DNA from: Euptelea pleiosperma
Lineage: Eukaryota; Streptophyta; Magnoliopsida; Ranunculales; Eupteleaceae
DNA length: 64,000 nt
Assembly: GCA_035048495.1 (NCBI GenBank)
Contig: CM068547.1
Coordinates: forward strand, 5,111,700 to 5,175,699
Direction of reading: 5' to 3'
Positions within the stretch are counted from its first letter, which is position 1. The number at the start of each line of letters is the position of its first letter. The position numbers and the translations under genes are program-made. The notes beneath the pieces were generated by a model. The model saw only the letters and a program-made list of their open reading frames with translations, was not told where the DNA came from and searched no databases. Positions 31,668 through 43,410 of the stretch are shown in pieces.

Positions 31668-32939
31668 GGGAATTTTTGACATACCCCCCCCCCCCCCCAA
31701 CACACACAATTTGAAAAAGCTGACATACCCCCTATGACTGAGTCCACAGTCATTTGACCAATGTTGACTCGAGTTGACTATCAAATTTTAGGTTAAAGGA
31801 CAAAAAAGCCCTTGTCTTGAAACTTGGAACAAGAGTTTGGGCCAAACCCCAAGTCATGCCGCTGTGGTGGATGGCCCCTCAATGTTGGCTAGGGATTGAA
31901 CAATGCAATGAAGATCATAAAGAAAAATGTAAGGAAAAAAGTGTAACAGCCATGATCAATCTTCGGATAGCAAGTTCAACATATGGAATTGCGAGTTTAA
32001 TTGAATAGACATCATGTGGCTCAGAACCCACTCTGTCAACCACACGCGAGTTTAATTGAATAGACATCATGTGGCTCAGAACCCACTCTGTCAACCACAC
32101 CATTAAGGATTACTTGATTGTTGAGTTTGAGTTTCCACAACTTCTTGTTGCAGGAAACCGTGAAGAAGTTGAACAACGGTAGCAAGGACTGCATTCATAT
32201 TTCTCGATATGTACAACGTGTTCATGTCTGCATTCAAGAGCCAAGGAGACCACCCGGGTGAGCTCACCTTTCTACCTTTGATCAAATACATTAGTCTTCC
32301 AAGCACGGTGATTGATCTTGAGTTTTGGAGGTCGGGCTTCAAATCAAGAACTCAGAAATTTAGGGTTCTCATGTGTGGTTTGGGTGGGGTACATATAATA
32401 TATCCAGAGACAATGTACAAAGTCCAAAGTCCAAACTGATTATAATCGGACCTGAAGTATGGACCCCAGAGCTAGTTCCGTTCTGTCAAGTAATCAGCTA
32501 TAGGTCCCGAGGATGGGTCAAGAACTGACTAATCTGATTCGGGTATTAAATACCTAGTCCGGATCTTGTATGCATGGCATTGGGTAGCTTTCGGAATGCC
32601 AATCCTCTTTACATGCCACATGACCCTCCTTAAGAAATGGTAAGCGAGGGTTTAGGTAGGTGGTTTATAGTTTTTTAATGGAAAATTGTTTCGATGCAGA
32701 TGTCTCCCTATGCAGTGCACATGACTCTTGATTTAGGGTTTGAGTTTTGGGCCCAAACCCTTGTTCGAAGATTGAAGACAAGGGCATTTTTGTCCTTTGA
32801 CCTAAGATTTGACAGTCAACTCGGGTCAACAATGGTCTAATGACTGTGGACGGAGTCATAGAGGGGTATGTCAGCTTTTTCAAATTGTGAGGGGGATGTC
32901 AAATTTTGAAGATAACATGGGGGTATGTCAAAAATTCCC
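31668..32939. mobile_element. Mutator-type long-TIR element, family E
   Basis: The ends GGGAATTTTTGACATACC and the complement are long TIRs of roughly 200 bp, containing 'gaaaaagctgacatacc' and 'cgagttgactatc' and their complements. The 9-bp flanks ttttataaa and ttttatatg match at 7 positions, suiting a Mutator insertion. A better-preserved copy is at 47824-48668 with a perfect 9-bp duplication. About 700 bp of unrelated interior (31850-32700) could be captured DNA. Its 76-codon frame at 32209 is not one I can identify. Confidence 0.7.
31991..32100 (+). repeat. Perfect 55-bp tandem duplication
   Basis: Units 31991-32045 and 32046-32100 are identical ('gcgagtttaattgaatagac...'), so the duplication is recent. 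Confidence 0.95.
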
Positions 32940-32999
32940 TTTTATATGGTAGACCCGTATTTACCAAAATTGTATCTATGTTTTTTGAGCTTTTTATGA

Positions 33000-33463
33000 C
33001 TGTTCTAAAAGCCGCGAGATCTTTACGTTCAAAGAGATCTCTATTTTGCCTTTTTTAAGAGCTGCGCGAGATCCTTCTGAGTTTTTGTAGAAGTGGGAAT
33101 TGCGGGGCTGCGCTGTTTTGATTTCGCCCATATCACCATTTATAGGATGTATATTAATGTGTTTGTTGCTTAAATTGAGAATTGATCGACTACACACGAT
33201 GGTAACCACAAAGAAGAGAAAAACAATCAAACACACAGAAACGCAGATTTACATTATGGTTCAATTCACTGCTAAGGATATGCCACGGGCGACAACAATA
33301 GAGAGCTTCCACTACATGGGAGTTGAAAAGATACACCCATTATATTTATAATAATATGATAGAATTTGAGACACCTAAACCACATACAACAAAGTTAATA
33401 TAAACTTTTGGAAACATAAAAGAAATAGAGGATGCATCCTCATAAACTCTACATCTCAAACAC
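33000..33463. other. 3' flank of ANK3
   Basis: No conserved frame is seen. Bases 33420-33463 follow the ANK3 stop, with no clear poly-A signal context beyond AT-rich sequence. Confidence 0.35.
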
Positions 33464-34439
33464 TCATGTCCCCATGTGGTGATGCTCCTCCTCCTCCAGG
33501 CCTCTTATTAAGTATGTTGTAATTGATAGTAGCACCAAGAAAAGACATAATCCCAAAACGGCCTTGTAAAGATATCCAATGAGTGTGGAAGCTTCCGGGG
33601 ACATGATAAGATAATTTGAAATGATATAATTACAAAGCATTAAAAATAGGGCTCCTCTAAGCAACCAGCGCAAAGGGAAATTTTTTGTGAGAGAATAAAT
33701 TATTAAACAAGAGAGCAGAAATCCTGTCATATTGAAAGCCATGAAGCAACTGAATGCAGAAGGACGATAACTCAAAATTGCCTTTCCTGCAGTGTGTGGC
33801 TTCTGTGTTCTGCTATTGGGATTTGGTTTCAAGTCATCCTGCCAAAAACCACCAGGAGGGTTGACTCCGACTTGGAATGTTACTGTTGCAATGAGACAAG
33901 CAACCACCAATAGCACATCCCGAACTTCACCACGTGAATCTCGACCCTTTTCGAAAGCTAAGTACTTTGCGCAGAGCACCAAGCTAGACAGATTTCTACA
34001 AATTTTAGAAGCTAAAAAGTTATTTGTCCATCTCTGAGACTCGATTTCAGTGCTCCTCTTGGCTCCAGCACGGTGAAGGATATTTTCGATTTCCTGGTCG
34101 CCATGTTCGCGTAGAAGTATATCCAGGCACGTCTGATTTTTTGCGTCCGTGGCGTTAACATCCACCACCTTCCCCCAAACATTACGCTTACTAAGCAGCA
34201 ACTCTACAGTCTATACAAATTAATACAATGGAAATGCATTATCAGTTTTATATGAGAGGAACGAAAAACAACTTTCTTCTCTAGCGCTGGAGATTTAAGG
34301 ATATCAAATACCCCTTGCTAGACCCACAAAACAAAATTTGCTGTACTGTTGATTTCTGATCGTTGGATTCGAGCATTTTTCATCATGGTCTTTATGACCA
34401 GGGGAAGGCCATGGGTGGCGTCCATGCCCATAAAAAAAA

Positions 34440-35378
34440 TGGAAAATTTCTAAAACAAAAACTAAATTTAATGTATTTTTAAAAACAAAATTAATTTTTG
34501 AAAATTCTCAAAAAAAGTAACTAAACGTTCTTTAAAAAAACGTCTGTCAGTCGTGACAGACAGTCTGACAGACGCTCTTTTAAAGAGCGTTTGTAACAGA
34601 GAAACGCTTTTTAAAACCGCGTTAAATGTGGTTTTCAAGTTGCACGGTAAAAATCAACAGTACATAATTCTTCAACTTCTAAACCAGTCTATGAATATCA
34701 GAATGATTCGATTTTTCGTGAGGATGATCTCCTCACCAGAGAGATCATCCTCACCAAAAATCAGCCAATGATTCATCTATGTGGGTACGCCAAAATGGTT
34801 GTACCACGTGGATGCAATAAGAGCCACGTGGCACTCTTAGAATACTTTGACCGCATGGATGTTTTTTCAATCCCTATATGGACCCACAAACAAAAATCAG
34901 TTTGATTTGTGATTTCAAACCTTTGGATCTTTGGTCAATATTGCTCAAATTTCGCACGGTTAAAATCAACCCATGAAAACAATTCCAATCCAACGCCTAG
35001 AAATTACTAATCGGATTGATTTTTGGTTTGTAGGTCCACCTAATGATTGGCCAAACATCCATACGGTCAGAGTTCTCTAAGAGTGTTCCATGTGGCTCTT
35101 ATTGTGCCCTGTCATCGGCCTTAATGACAGGGCCTGTCATCAAAGTTTTATTCAACGTTGACGGTATGGATGTTTTACCATCCGTCAGGGAGAAACGCTC
35201 TTTAAAATAGCGTTTATTCATGACAGATGCTCTTTTAAAGAGCGTCTGTTAGAAAAAGATTTGACTTTTAGAAAACGCACATTTAAAATGCGTTTAGTTA
35301 CTTTTTTTTGAGAATTTACAAAAGATATTTTTGTTTTTGTAAATACATTAATTTTTTTTTCTTTTTAGAAATTTTCCG
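34440..35378. mobile_element. Mutator-type MITE, family D, in the ANK3 intron
   Basis: The ends tGGAAAATTTCTAAAA and complement ...TTTTTAGAAATTTTCCG form TIRs of about 85 bp that continue to 'aaaaaaagtaactaaacg'. The 9-bp flanks taaaaaaaa (34431-34439) and taaaataaa (35379-35387) match at 8 of 9. The interior contains GCGTTT palindromes, half a family C MITE (34690-34795) and a full family A MITE (34808-35103). Confidence 0.8.
34808..35103. mobile_element. MITE family A copy with G-box ends
   Basis: The left end caataagagccacgtggcac and right end complement match. The arms run inward through 'gaccgcatggatgtttt' and 'ccaaacatccatacggtc', and the whole element is close to a perfect inverted repeat around a centre near 34950. 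The tip contains CCACGTGG, a G-box core. Confidence 0.75.
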
Positions 35379-35796
35379 TAAAATAAATATAGTCGAATCA
35401 AACATTACTTTTCAAACATCCCATCGGCAAAAAAAAAAAAGAAGGCTTAAATACCGAAGAAGCACCGATCAGACTCATCGTTGGTGTAGTAGGTCTACCA
35501 AAACAGGGAGAAAATTTACGTGGGGGGAATTTTTCCTGGGCATTAAAATTTTTAAACAAAACCGTAAATGATTGGTCAACCCCTCGATGGAGATGGACCA
35601 ACACACCAAAAATCTGCCTGATGTGTGATCTCTAGCTATTCGATCTGAGTACTCAAAACAATGCTTGAATCCAATGGGTAGAAATCACCCCATGAAAAAA
35701 AAAAGTAAGGTTGATTTTTGGTATGTATGTCCATCAAGGGAGAGTGTACCACGTGGCTCATTTTGTGTGTTGTATGCAGTATGTACGGATAGAATT

Positions 35797-35799
<3 letters not shown>

Positions 35800-35832
<33 letters not shown>
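35800..35832. repeat. (GA)n microsatellite beside the ANK3 donor
   Basis: On the gene strand this is a (CT)n run beginning about 12 bases after the exon 1 end. ANK4 has a shorter run at the same place (46700-46712). Confidence 0.9.
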
Positions 35833-35835
<3 letters not shown>

Positions 35836-36523
35836 TGCTTGCCTAGAGTTGTCTTTTTCTGGTTGCTCGATGCAAGACGGTGTTGCCGGCACAGTCCTTC
35901 TGGTTATAACCTCCTTTTTGTTTGGCGACCTGAGCTCTTCCGACAAGACTTTGAATGCTTTAGGTTCGAACTGGTAATTTTCCTGTTCCACGGCAAGGTG
36001 AAGTGCTGTCTCCTTTCGAATTGTCAAGTCTTTGATAGAATCAGGGCAAACCCTGAGCAATTCACGTAAAACATCAGTTTTACCTCCGACAGCGGTGCTG
36101 TGTAGAGGAGTTTTACCCTCCCTACCTTTGATACGAGCGAGATCTTTGTCCATCGCTAATAACCCTTTCACTGTCATTACATGCCCATTTGTGGAAGCTA
36201 GGTGAATGGGGCTAAGACCATTTTGGTTTAATTTTGTAGCAAACGAGGCTTTCAGGATCATGATCTCGCTTGCGAAAAGGATTTTCCCAGCCATTGCAGC
36301 TCTGTGTAAAGGAGTCTCTGAAAGCGTAACCTGATCAAAACTATCAAGAATGGAGGGATCTCTCTCAAGTAGCTCATATAGTTCGTCTATTTTTCCTTCA
36401 TCAGCAGCACTCATCAACCTCTCGTTATGATCCATTACTTCTCAAAATCGATGAAGATAACAAGGAAAGAAACAAACCCTTTCACTCACTCTAGAGATAC
36501 TTGATACATTGCTTGCTTGAAAA

Positions 36524-36532
36524 TATATATAA
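36524..36532 (-). promoter_or_regulatory. TATA box of ANK3, duplicated by a transposon
   Basis: Tatatataa (minus strand ttatatata) lies 90 bp above the ATG, where the paralogues have their TATA box. The same 9 bases occur at 37231-37239 as the target duplication of the MITE at 36533-37230. Confidence 0.8.
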
Positions 36533-37230
36533 CGGAAAATTTCTAAAAAGAAAAATAACTTTAATCTATTTACAACAACAAAAATAAAATTGTGGGAATC
36601 CCAAAAAAAAGTAACTAAACCCCCTTTGAAATGGCGTTTCTCCCTGACAGAAATAAATGTGAAAAGATTGACTGAAAATGCTGAAAAGGCTGACAAACGC
36701 CCTTTAAAAGGGTGTCTGTACCTGGTAAAAGGGCGTTTCCCATAGAGTAAAACTTTTGTCCCAATACGAGCCATGTGGCACACTCTTAGTGGACATTGAC
36801 CGTATGGATGTTTGATCAGTCCCTTGATGGACCTGTAGTCCAAAAATCAGCCTGATTAGTAATTTACAACCTTTGGATCTTTGCACTCAAATAATGCTCA
36901 AATTCTTATGATTAAAATCAACCCATGAAAATAACTTCAATCCAATGCTTATGAACCACTAATCATGTTTCTTTTTTGGTGTGTAGTGTCCACCTAGTGA
37001 TTTGCCAAACATCCATACGGTCATCGTCCGATAAGAGTGTGCCATGTGGCTCGTATCGGGACAAAAGTTTTACTCCTCTATGGACAAACTCCCTTTTAAA
37101 GGGTGTTTGTCATCTATCAGGTAGAAAAGCCCTTTCAAAAGGCGTTTAGTTACTTTTCTTGAGAATGTCAGAAACTTATTTTTGTTTTTGTAAATAAATT
37201 AAAGTTTGTTTTCTTTTTAAAAATTTTCCG
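36533..37230. mobile_element. Mutator-type MITE, family D, inserted in the ANK3 TATA box
   Basis: The ends CGGAAAATTTCTAAAAAGAA and complement ...TTTTTAAAAATTTTCCG form long TIRs. A perfect 9-bp target duplication TATATATAA flanks it (36524-36532 and 37231-37239). The interior has GGGCGTTT palindromes and a family A MITE (36738-37079) whose tips read 'gagtaaaacttttgtccc'. It is non-coding. Everything upstream of the ANK3 TATA box is now this element. Confidence 0.88.
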
Positions 37231-37663
37231 TATATATAATTCCACTGAAAAGGCAGCGGGCGGAGAGACATACTAGTCTTCACACCCACTATTCAACCTG
37301 TACCAAATCTTTTTTCCTTGGTGGGTGGGACTAAATATTGTTGAAGATGTTCCGATCAATGGAAAGAAGACCGTCCATCATTTTCAAGAGAAATCCTCAC
37401 GATTTGTATCTCTAATTCGTACAAACTAGTGCATTCGTATTTTTAGTTGTGTAATTAGATTATTCTCCCATAATCGAAAAGAATTTTAAAAAGTCGGAGA
37501 TTGTGCACAGAGACTAAGAATATTTCAAGCCGTTGATTTGATTAAAACTGACAAATTATGTTTTCCATCAATGTGTCTCTGATGAAGCCCATGGTGAATA
37601 AGTGATCATATCCAAGGACTAAGAATCATCTATTGGTAGACTTTTGGCATTATATACAGAAGG

Positions 37664-38035
37664 GGTAGGGCTGTCAATGGACTGGATCCAATCTGATTCG
37701 GTAAAATCTGCTTGGTCCTAGAAATCATTATCTAATAAGCTATTGTATCGGTTTTGATCCGAATTGATAATAACCGATCCAATTACTTATAAAATATGTA
37801 TATATATATACAATAATATTCTTTTATAAATTTGGTTGCCTCGATCCAATCCGATACGTACAAATAAGACATGGGATCAAGTCATCTTAACTTAGGAATC
37901 GTGATCTAATGAGCTATTAGATCTCCCACCCGAAAAAAAAAAAAAAAAGATAAAATAAAATAAAAATGAAAAGGCTATTAGACCGGTTCTGGATCAACTC
38001 TGATCTATTGAAACCGATCCATTGACAGTCTTACC
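37664..38035. mobile_element. MITE with GGTAGGGCTGTCAATGG ends
   Basis: The left end ggtagggctgtcaatgg and the complement of the right end (ggtaagactgtcaatgg) match at 15 of 17. The interior repeats 'ggatccaatc', 'ccgatcc' and an AT-rich core. It is non-coding. Confidence 0.6.
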
Positions 38036-38329
38036 AAAGGATAAGTCATAAACCAAACATTTATATATGGGTCGGGATAGGGAGACATACTTTCAAACTG
38101 AGTTTTCTACCTGAACTATCGAAATCGAATGGCCCTCCTTCTCTTCACTTTTAGCAAAGTAGTTGAGCCGATGGAGGATTGGAGCCGGACGAAGCATTGT
38201 TTGAAAAATCGAGGGAGAAATTTAATGAATTGTCCACGTGGCACATAAACAGGCACGTCTCCTGCGCAACGTCGTCTCATACGTGTGGAAAAATAAAGTT
38301 GAAGGACAAGTCAATTCGGGCAAACTCCT

Positions 38330-39523
38330 GTCTACTTTTCGGAGTGTATCATCTACTTTTAAAAATTCTAAAAAATATTCTTCTATTTTTATTGGACTAG
38401 TTGAAATATCCACGCATCGTAATATAATAGTCATTTGTTCTTGATGACTTGCATCTGGAGTACAATCAAGTATAACTGAAAAATATTTTACTTCTTTAAT
38501 TTTTTTAATAATTATACTTTTAATTTCAAATGCTAAAATATGTATTAGATCATTTTGTGTATTGTGTCTAAGATAATGATTATGGATTTCATCATTTTTA
38601 ATACGACGAATATGTTCTTGCGTTATTGGATCAAATTCTGCAATCATTTTAATTAAACCTAAAAAATTTCTATTATTATCTTGATAGATTTTTTCTTTAC
38701 TTCCACGAAATGCCATGTTATTTTTAGAAAAAGTCTTTACAACGGCAATAATTCTCAATAATACCTTTTTCCAATGTTCTTTCTCTCTATTAATTTGTTC
38801 TTGAATATTTTTATCAATGGTCTTATTTTTTAATAATCTTGATTCTAAATCAATCAAAATATTCATGTTCATAATATGCTCATTTGTTATTTCGTGACTT
38901 TTAAGCTTAACACTAAGATTTTTCCAATCTCTAGTTCCTTCATTAACTAACTGACTTGTACTAGGCTTTGAATTAAATAACTTACAAAAAAAAAATACCA
39001 TATCCATATCTTTTGAATACACTAACCATTTCCTATCATGTTTCTACCCATTTGATAAAATTCGAATATAATGTGTAGTAGAAAAATATCTATAGTTTTC
39101 ATCTATAGAAAATTTTATATTATTATCTCTAATTGGACCTCTTTCTACTAATAAATCTTTTAATTTTGTATCAATATTTTTCCATCGTCCTGGATCATAA
39201 ATAATTGTCGGAATAGAATAAAAATTTTATTAAGATCTTCATTTTCTTTTATTGTTTCTTCTTCTATATGTTTTTCACATTCTTCATTAGGAATAGTTGT
39301 ATTACATGTTTGACTATCATTTTGTATTATTATTTCATTATGTTCTAATTTTGTAAATTAATTGGTTGTTCATTTATTAAATTCTCATTTAAACTACTTG
39401 TCATATTTTGTTTATTACTATTAACAAATTTATCAAGAGCTCCTTTTTGAGATTGAACTAGTTTGTCAACTTTTCTCTTTTTTGAAGTTTTTGAAATCCA
39501 GATTCATATTTTCTGGTAGACAT
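38330..39523 (-). pseudogene. hAT-family transposase relic (zinc-finger MYM/TTF type, DUF4371)
   Basis: The minus strand begins MSTRKYESGF at 39523 and shifts frame soon after. It then shows a TTF-type zinc-finger-like region (IYDPGRWKNIDTKLKDLLVE; KHDRKWLVYSKDMDMVF) and a DUF4371-like domain (STSQLVNEGTRDWKNLSVKL; AFRGSKEKI; HNHYLRHNTQNDLIHILAFE; FSVILDCTPDASHQEQMT). It stops near 38340, so the C-terminal catalytic and dimerisation half is missing. Several stops are present and the copy is dead. Confidence 0.75.
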
Positions 39524-40907
39524 TTTGATTAATTAAATAACATTTATTCACAAAATAAAATGATTTTATATATTATAATAGAAGATTAAACTATGATTAA
39601 AATAATCTAAAATCAAAAGTTTAAGGAACAGTAGAACCTGGCACTGTGAGAATAAGAAAATCGATGAATGATTGCAATATTGTTCCACCAATTCACCAAA
39701 GATCTCTTGCCACAGCACCAATGATCTGTAAAGAGAAAAATATATTATTTTATGAGAATTTATAGGCTTAAAAATAAAATTTCATTAATCAAACACAACT
39801 AATTTGATACTTGAATTAAAGGAAAGAATTAAAGAAAAAAATATATCACATATTCTTCGTGACAAAATCAATTGTTTGTTATCACTATTCTATTATAGAT
39901 GATAAAGAAGCCAAATATAATTTTATTAGGAATGTAGATGTCATAGGTGTACATGTTCATTGAATGAAATTAAACGAAAACAAAATTTATAGGCCCTAAA
40001 CCATCAATTTTTTAATTATACTGATCAAAATATACATTCTATTGTAATCCCTAAACATTCAATTTCTTTGATAATCACGGAATTCATTGAATGACATTAA
40101 AAGAAATCATTAATATCAAAATAAAATGTGAACATTTGATTCATCTAACTTACGCCCTTGTATCACAACTTTTGCTTCAAGGATAATAGTTTTAAAATCC
40201 CAATGCATACAGTAACAGTCAAGGTTGACTATTGAAACTAACCTCCCGAGACTAACAAAACTAACATCTAGGAATTATATTTGTAATCTCTACCAGGTCT
40301 ATTTTCTACATGAAGGATAACATTAAAACTTCCCAATAAAACTACATAATTGGGATCAAGTACAATACCCACAAGATACATCACAAAAATTATCAAACAT
40401 ACAACATATGAACCAGAATCACTTTAGCTTCATAACTCAAGACGAAGGTGTCACTCCCAACTCATACGAGGATACACCAACCTTTTATGAGGTCATTCTA
40501 CTGTTCTAATGGACAAACCATGAAAATTGACAAAGAAAGTTCAAGTGATGGGCAAGGTAGTAATGACATTTTTTGTAATCATTTGATATGGACTCGTAAA
40601 ATGGAGGAATAGGATTTTGTGCAGCCAAACACAACATTTTATGAACCCCACCTAAGACATCTATAGGCCAAAAAATCAATATGATTGGGTGAACTCAACT
40701 ACAACTAGTCAATATTACTCTATTCAATTGGCAATGGCAAGTGAAATAAAAATCTAGTAAAAGCTAAAATAAAAAATACAGATGAGATGATTAAAAATCA
40801 TCTGATCATGCTGATTTTTTTACTACAAATCTACTAAATGTGATCTCCATTTGGTATTGGGTCCATTCTCATTCGAGTCAGGTTTAGAGGACAACCATTT
40901 TTGACAA

Positions 40908-41235
40908 CCTTTTTTTGGCAACCAATTGGCAGACCCATGTAGAAGATGAATCAATGGCTGATTTTTGGCAAGGATGATCTCTATGGTGAGGAGATCATCC
41001 TCACAAAAATTCAAATCATTCTGACATTCGTAGACTGGTTTAGAAGCTGAAGAATTATGGACCGTTGATTTTAGTGTGTAACTTGAAAACAACATTTGAT
41101 GGGGTTAGAAATTTCAGAATGCACTGATTTTTAGTTGGGGTGATCTATATGGTGAGGAGATCATCCTCACCATAAATCAGCCATTGATTCATCGTCTATG
41201 TGGGTCTGCCAAAATGGTTGTCCCCTGAACCCAAC
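40908..41235. mobile_element. MITE family C copy
   Basis: The left arm 'ttggcagacccatgtagaag' to 'gctgatttttggcaagg' and the right arm 'ccataaatcagccattgatt' to 'gggtctgccaaaatgg' are inverted copies. Both hold 'ggtgaggagatcatcctcac'. Confidence 0.75.
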
Positions 41236-42000
41236 CCTTCTCAAACCCGACCCTTCTCATTATGCTAAAATAGAAAATGTAAACCCTAGAAACAAATAAT
41301 AGAATCAAACCCTAAAAATAAAATAGGATGATCAAACCCTACAAACAAAAGAAACGAAATAGGGTAACGAAAATTACCCAAAATGATGAAGAAGTCGAAG
41401 TCCGAACTTTGAAGAAAAAATATTTTAGAAATGCCGATCATCGTTTAGCATGAGCAGGGCATAAGCAAGAGAAACAGAAACCCCAACAACTATTTGATAA
41501 GAGAAATCCCACCTTCAAATACTTCAAATGTGTGTTTTTGTGAGAACAAAGGTGATAGAGAAGCAAAGATTAGAGAGAAGATTAGAAGAATGAGCATGAG
41601 AGAAATGGGGAAGGAGAGGGTTAGGAATTTTATCCTACCGTTGAATTTGTTTGCAAGTTTTCTCCTTGGCTGCTGCTATCTTTCTTCATTGGGCATATTC
41701 TTTTCACCAAATTAGGAAGAAAATATGGGGCTTCTTGGCTTCTCCAAGTCTCCTCTATTTTGAGGCCTTTCCTCATTTGTTGCTAGGATGTTTTCCCCAA
41801 AAATATGTGTGGAAGTTGAAAGGTACGGGGGGCTTCTCTTATACTGAAAAATAAAAACAAAAAACAAAAAGAGGAAGAGGTTAGTGGGCTTCTCTATTTT
41901 GGGGCCTTCTCTTTTTTCAAGTTACTAGCTTTTCTATTTTGGGGGCCTTAGGCGACCGCCTAAGTGGCCTTAAGGTAGAGCCGGCCTTGCTCTTGATTCC

Positions 42001-43376
42001 ATTGAGGAATGAGTTATGCACGACTGCTTTTTGGATTTCTAAGAAATCGCACCTCCTGCTAGAGTAAATATCCAAGCAGATATAGACTTAGACTCGTCTG
42101 GATCCGAGTTCCATGTCACATCACAATATCCTTCAAGTACTTCGGGATATCTTTCATACTGTAACCCATAATTTACTGTACCTTTAAGGTATCTCAAAAC
42201 TCTGGTTAGTGCATCCCAATGCACCTGTCCTGGGCTACTAGTATATCTGCTCAACTTCCCTACTGCATAGGCTATATCTGGCCTTGTGCAGTGCATGGCA
42301 TACATAAGACTACCAATAACTTGGGAATACTCAAGTTGAGCTATGCTTCTGCCTTTGTTCTTTTCTAGTTTTATATTAGAATCAAAATGAGTGGGTGTCG
42401 GTTTACAATCAAATTGATTAAACCTTCTGAGAATCTTTTCAATATATTTTGATTGCGTGAGAGCAATACCATCATTATTTCTAATGATTTTGATTCCCAG
42501 AATAATATCGGCTTCTCTTAAATCCTTCATATCGAACTTTGAAGATAGGAATACCTTCGTGTCATTGACACGATCAATGTCTGTGCCCATGATGAGCATG
42601 TCATCCACATATAGGCATATAATAACTCCAGAGTTTCGATGGAATTTGCTATAGACACAAATATCGCCACCATTGACATGGAAACCATCTCCAATCAGAA
42701 CTCTTCTAAACTTATCATGCCACTGCTTTGGTGATTGCTTCAGTCCATAGAAAGACTTAAACAGTTTGCACGCTTTCTTCTCATTATTAGGTAAAACAAA
42801 CCCCTCGGGTTGATCCATGTAGATCTCCTCTTCGAGATCTCCATTCAGAAACGTAGTTTTGACGTCCATCTGATGAATAATCAAATTCTTTAGTGATGCA
42901 AGAGCAATTAGCAACCTAATGATAGTAATTCTTGCTACTGGGGCATATGTATCAAAATAATCATAGCCTTCTTTCTGTTTAAACCCTTTGGCGACTAATT
43001 AGGCTTTGAACTTGTCAATTGACCCATCAGACTTGAACTTCTTTTTGAAGATCCATTTATATCCAATTGTTTTGCACCCTGGAGGAAGATCCACTAGTGT
43101 TCACATATTATTGAACACAATAAAATGAATCTCATCTTCTATTGCTTCTTTCCAAAATATAGCTTCATTTGAAGCCATAGCTTCAGAATAAGTACTGCTA
43201 GGGTCCTTGTCAACAGTAAAGACCCAATCAGGATTAATAAAATCAAATCCCAAGTTCTTTAGAATCCTTGTTCTAACGCTACTTCTTGGTTCAATTAGTT
43301 CTAGAATTTCAGTATCCTTTTGTTTATGAGATGTAGAGGCCTCAACCCCCACTATATCTCGATCTTTCTTGAGCAA
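42001..43376 (-). pseudogene. Copia reverse transcriptase / RNase H start
   Basis: The segment at 43376-43101 is the linker before RT. RT proper spans about 43080-42260, with MDVKTTFLNGDLEEEIYMDQ, YGLKQSPKQWHDKF and the catalytic LYVDDML. The RNase H start (GSLMYAMHCTRPDIAYAVG, LRYLKGTVNYGL) runs to 42039, where a TAG replaces the Trp of the conserved SWKSKKQ motif. Internal stops lie near 43000 and 43098. Confidence 0.85.
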
Positions 43377-43410
43377 AAAGATGTGCTCAAAGAAATCTGC
43401 ATTTGTCGAC

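Larger units (their letters stand above)
33464..36435 (-). pseudogene. ANK3: two-exon ankyrin/PGG gene, frame-broken
   Basis: Exon 1 (36435-35843) starts MDHNERLMSAADEGKIDELY and holds the ankyrin repeats ([43 protein letters not shown]). Exon 2 (34211-33464) begins TVELLLSKRNVW and ends with a PGG domain (VTFQVGVNPPGGFWQDD) and about four membrane segments, finishing EEEEHHHMGT. The acceptor tatag|act is clear. The donor homologous to ANK6 reads CTAG|GCAAGC, so it would be a GC-AG intron. One base is missing near 35905 relative to ANK4, so the two exons do not join in frame and a TAG forms at the junction. An alternative donor could rescue it. The 1.6-kb intron holds a Mutator-type MITE. Confidence 0.8.
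38330..41989 (-). mobile_element. Truncated hAT element
   Basis: The 5' end (right side) reads in reverse CAAGGCCGGCTCTACC followed by a ggcggtcgcc palindrome, a form common in hAT TIRs. It abuts copia RNase H sequence at 41990, so it inserted into the copia element. The left end and its target duplication are not found, so that side was deleted. The stretch 39530-40900 is AT-rich with no frame. A family C MITE sits at 40908-41235. Confidence 0.55.

Noticed and set aside
32209..32439. 76-codon frame resembling the tail of a plant immune-receptor gene
   Set aside because: The likeness (a short GVHIIYPE stretch) is too slight to name a family.
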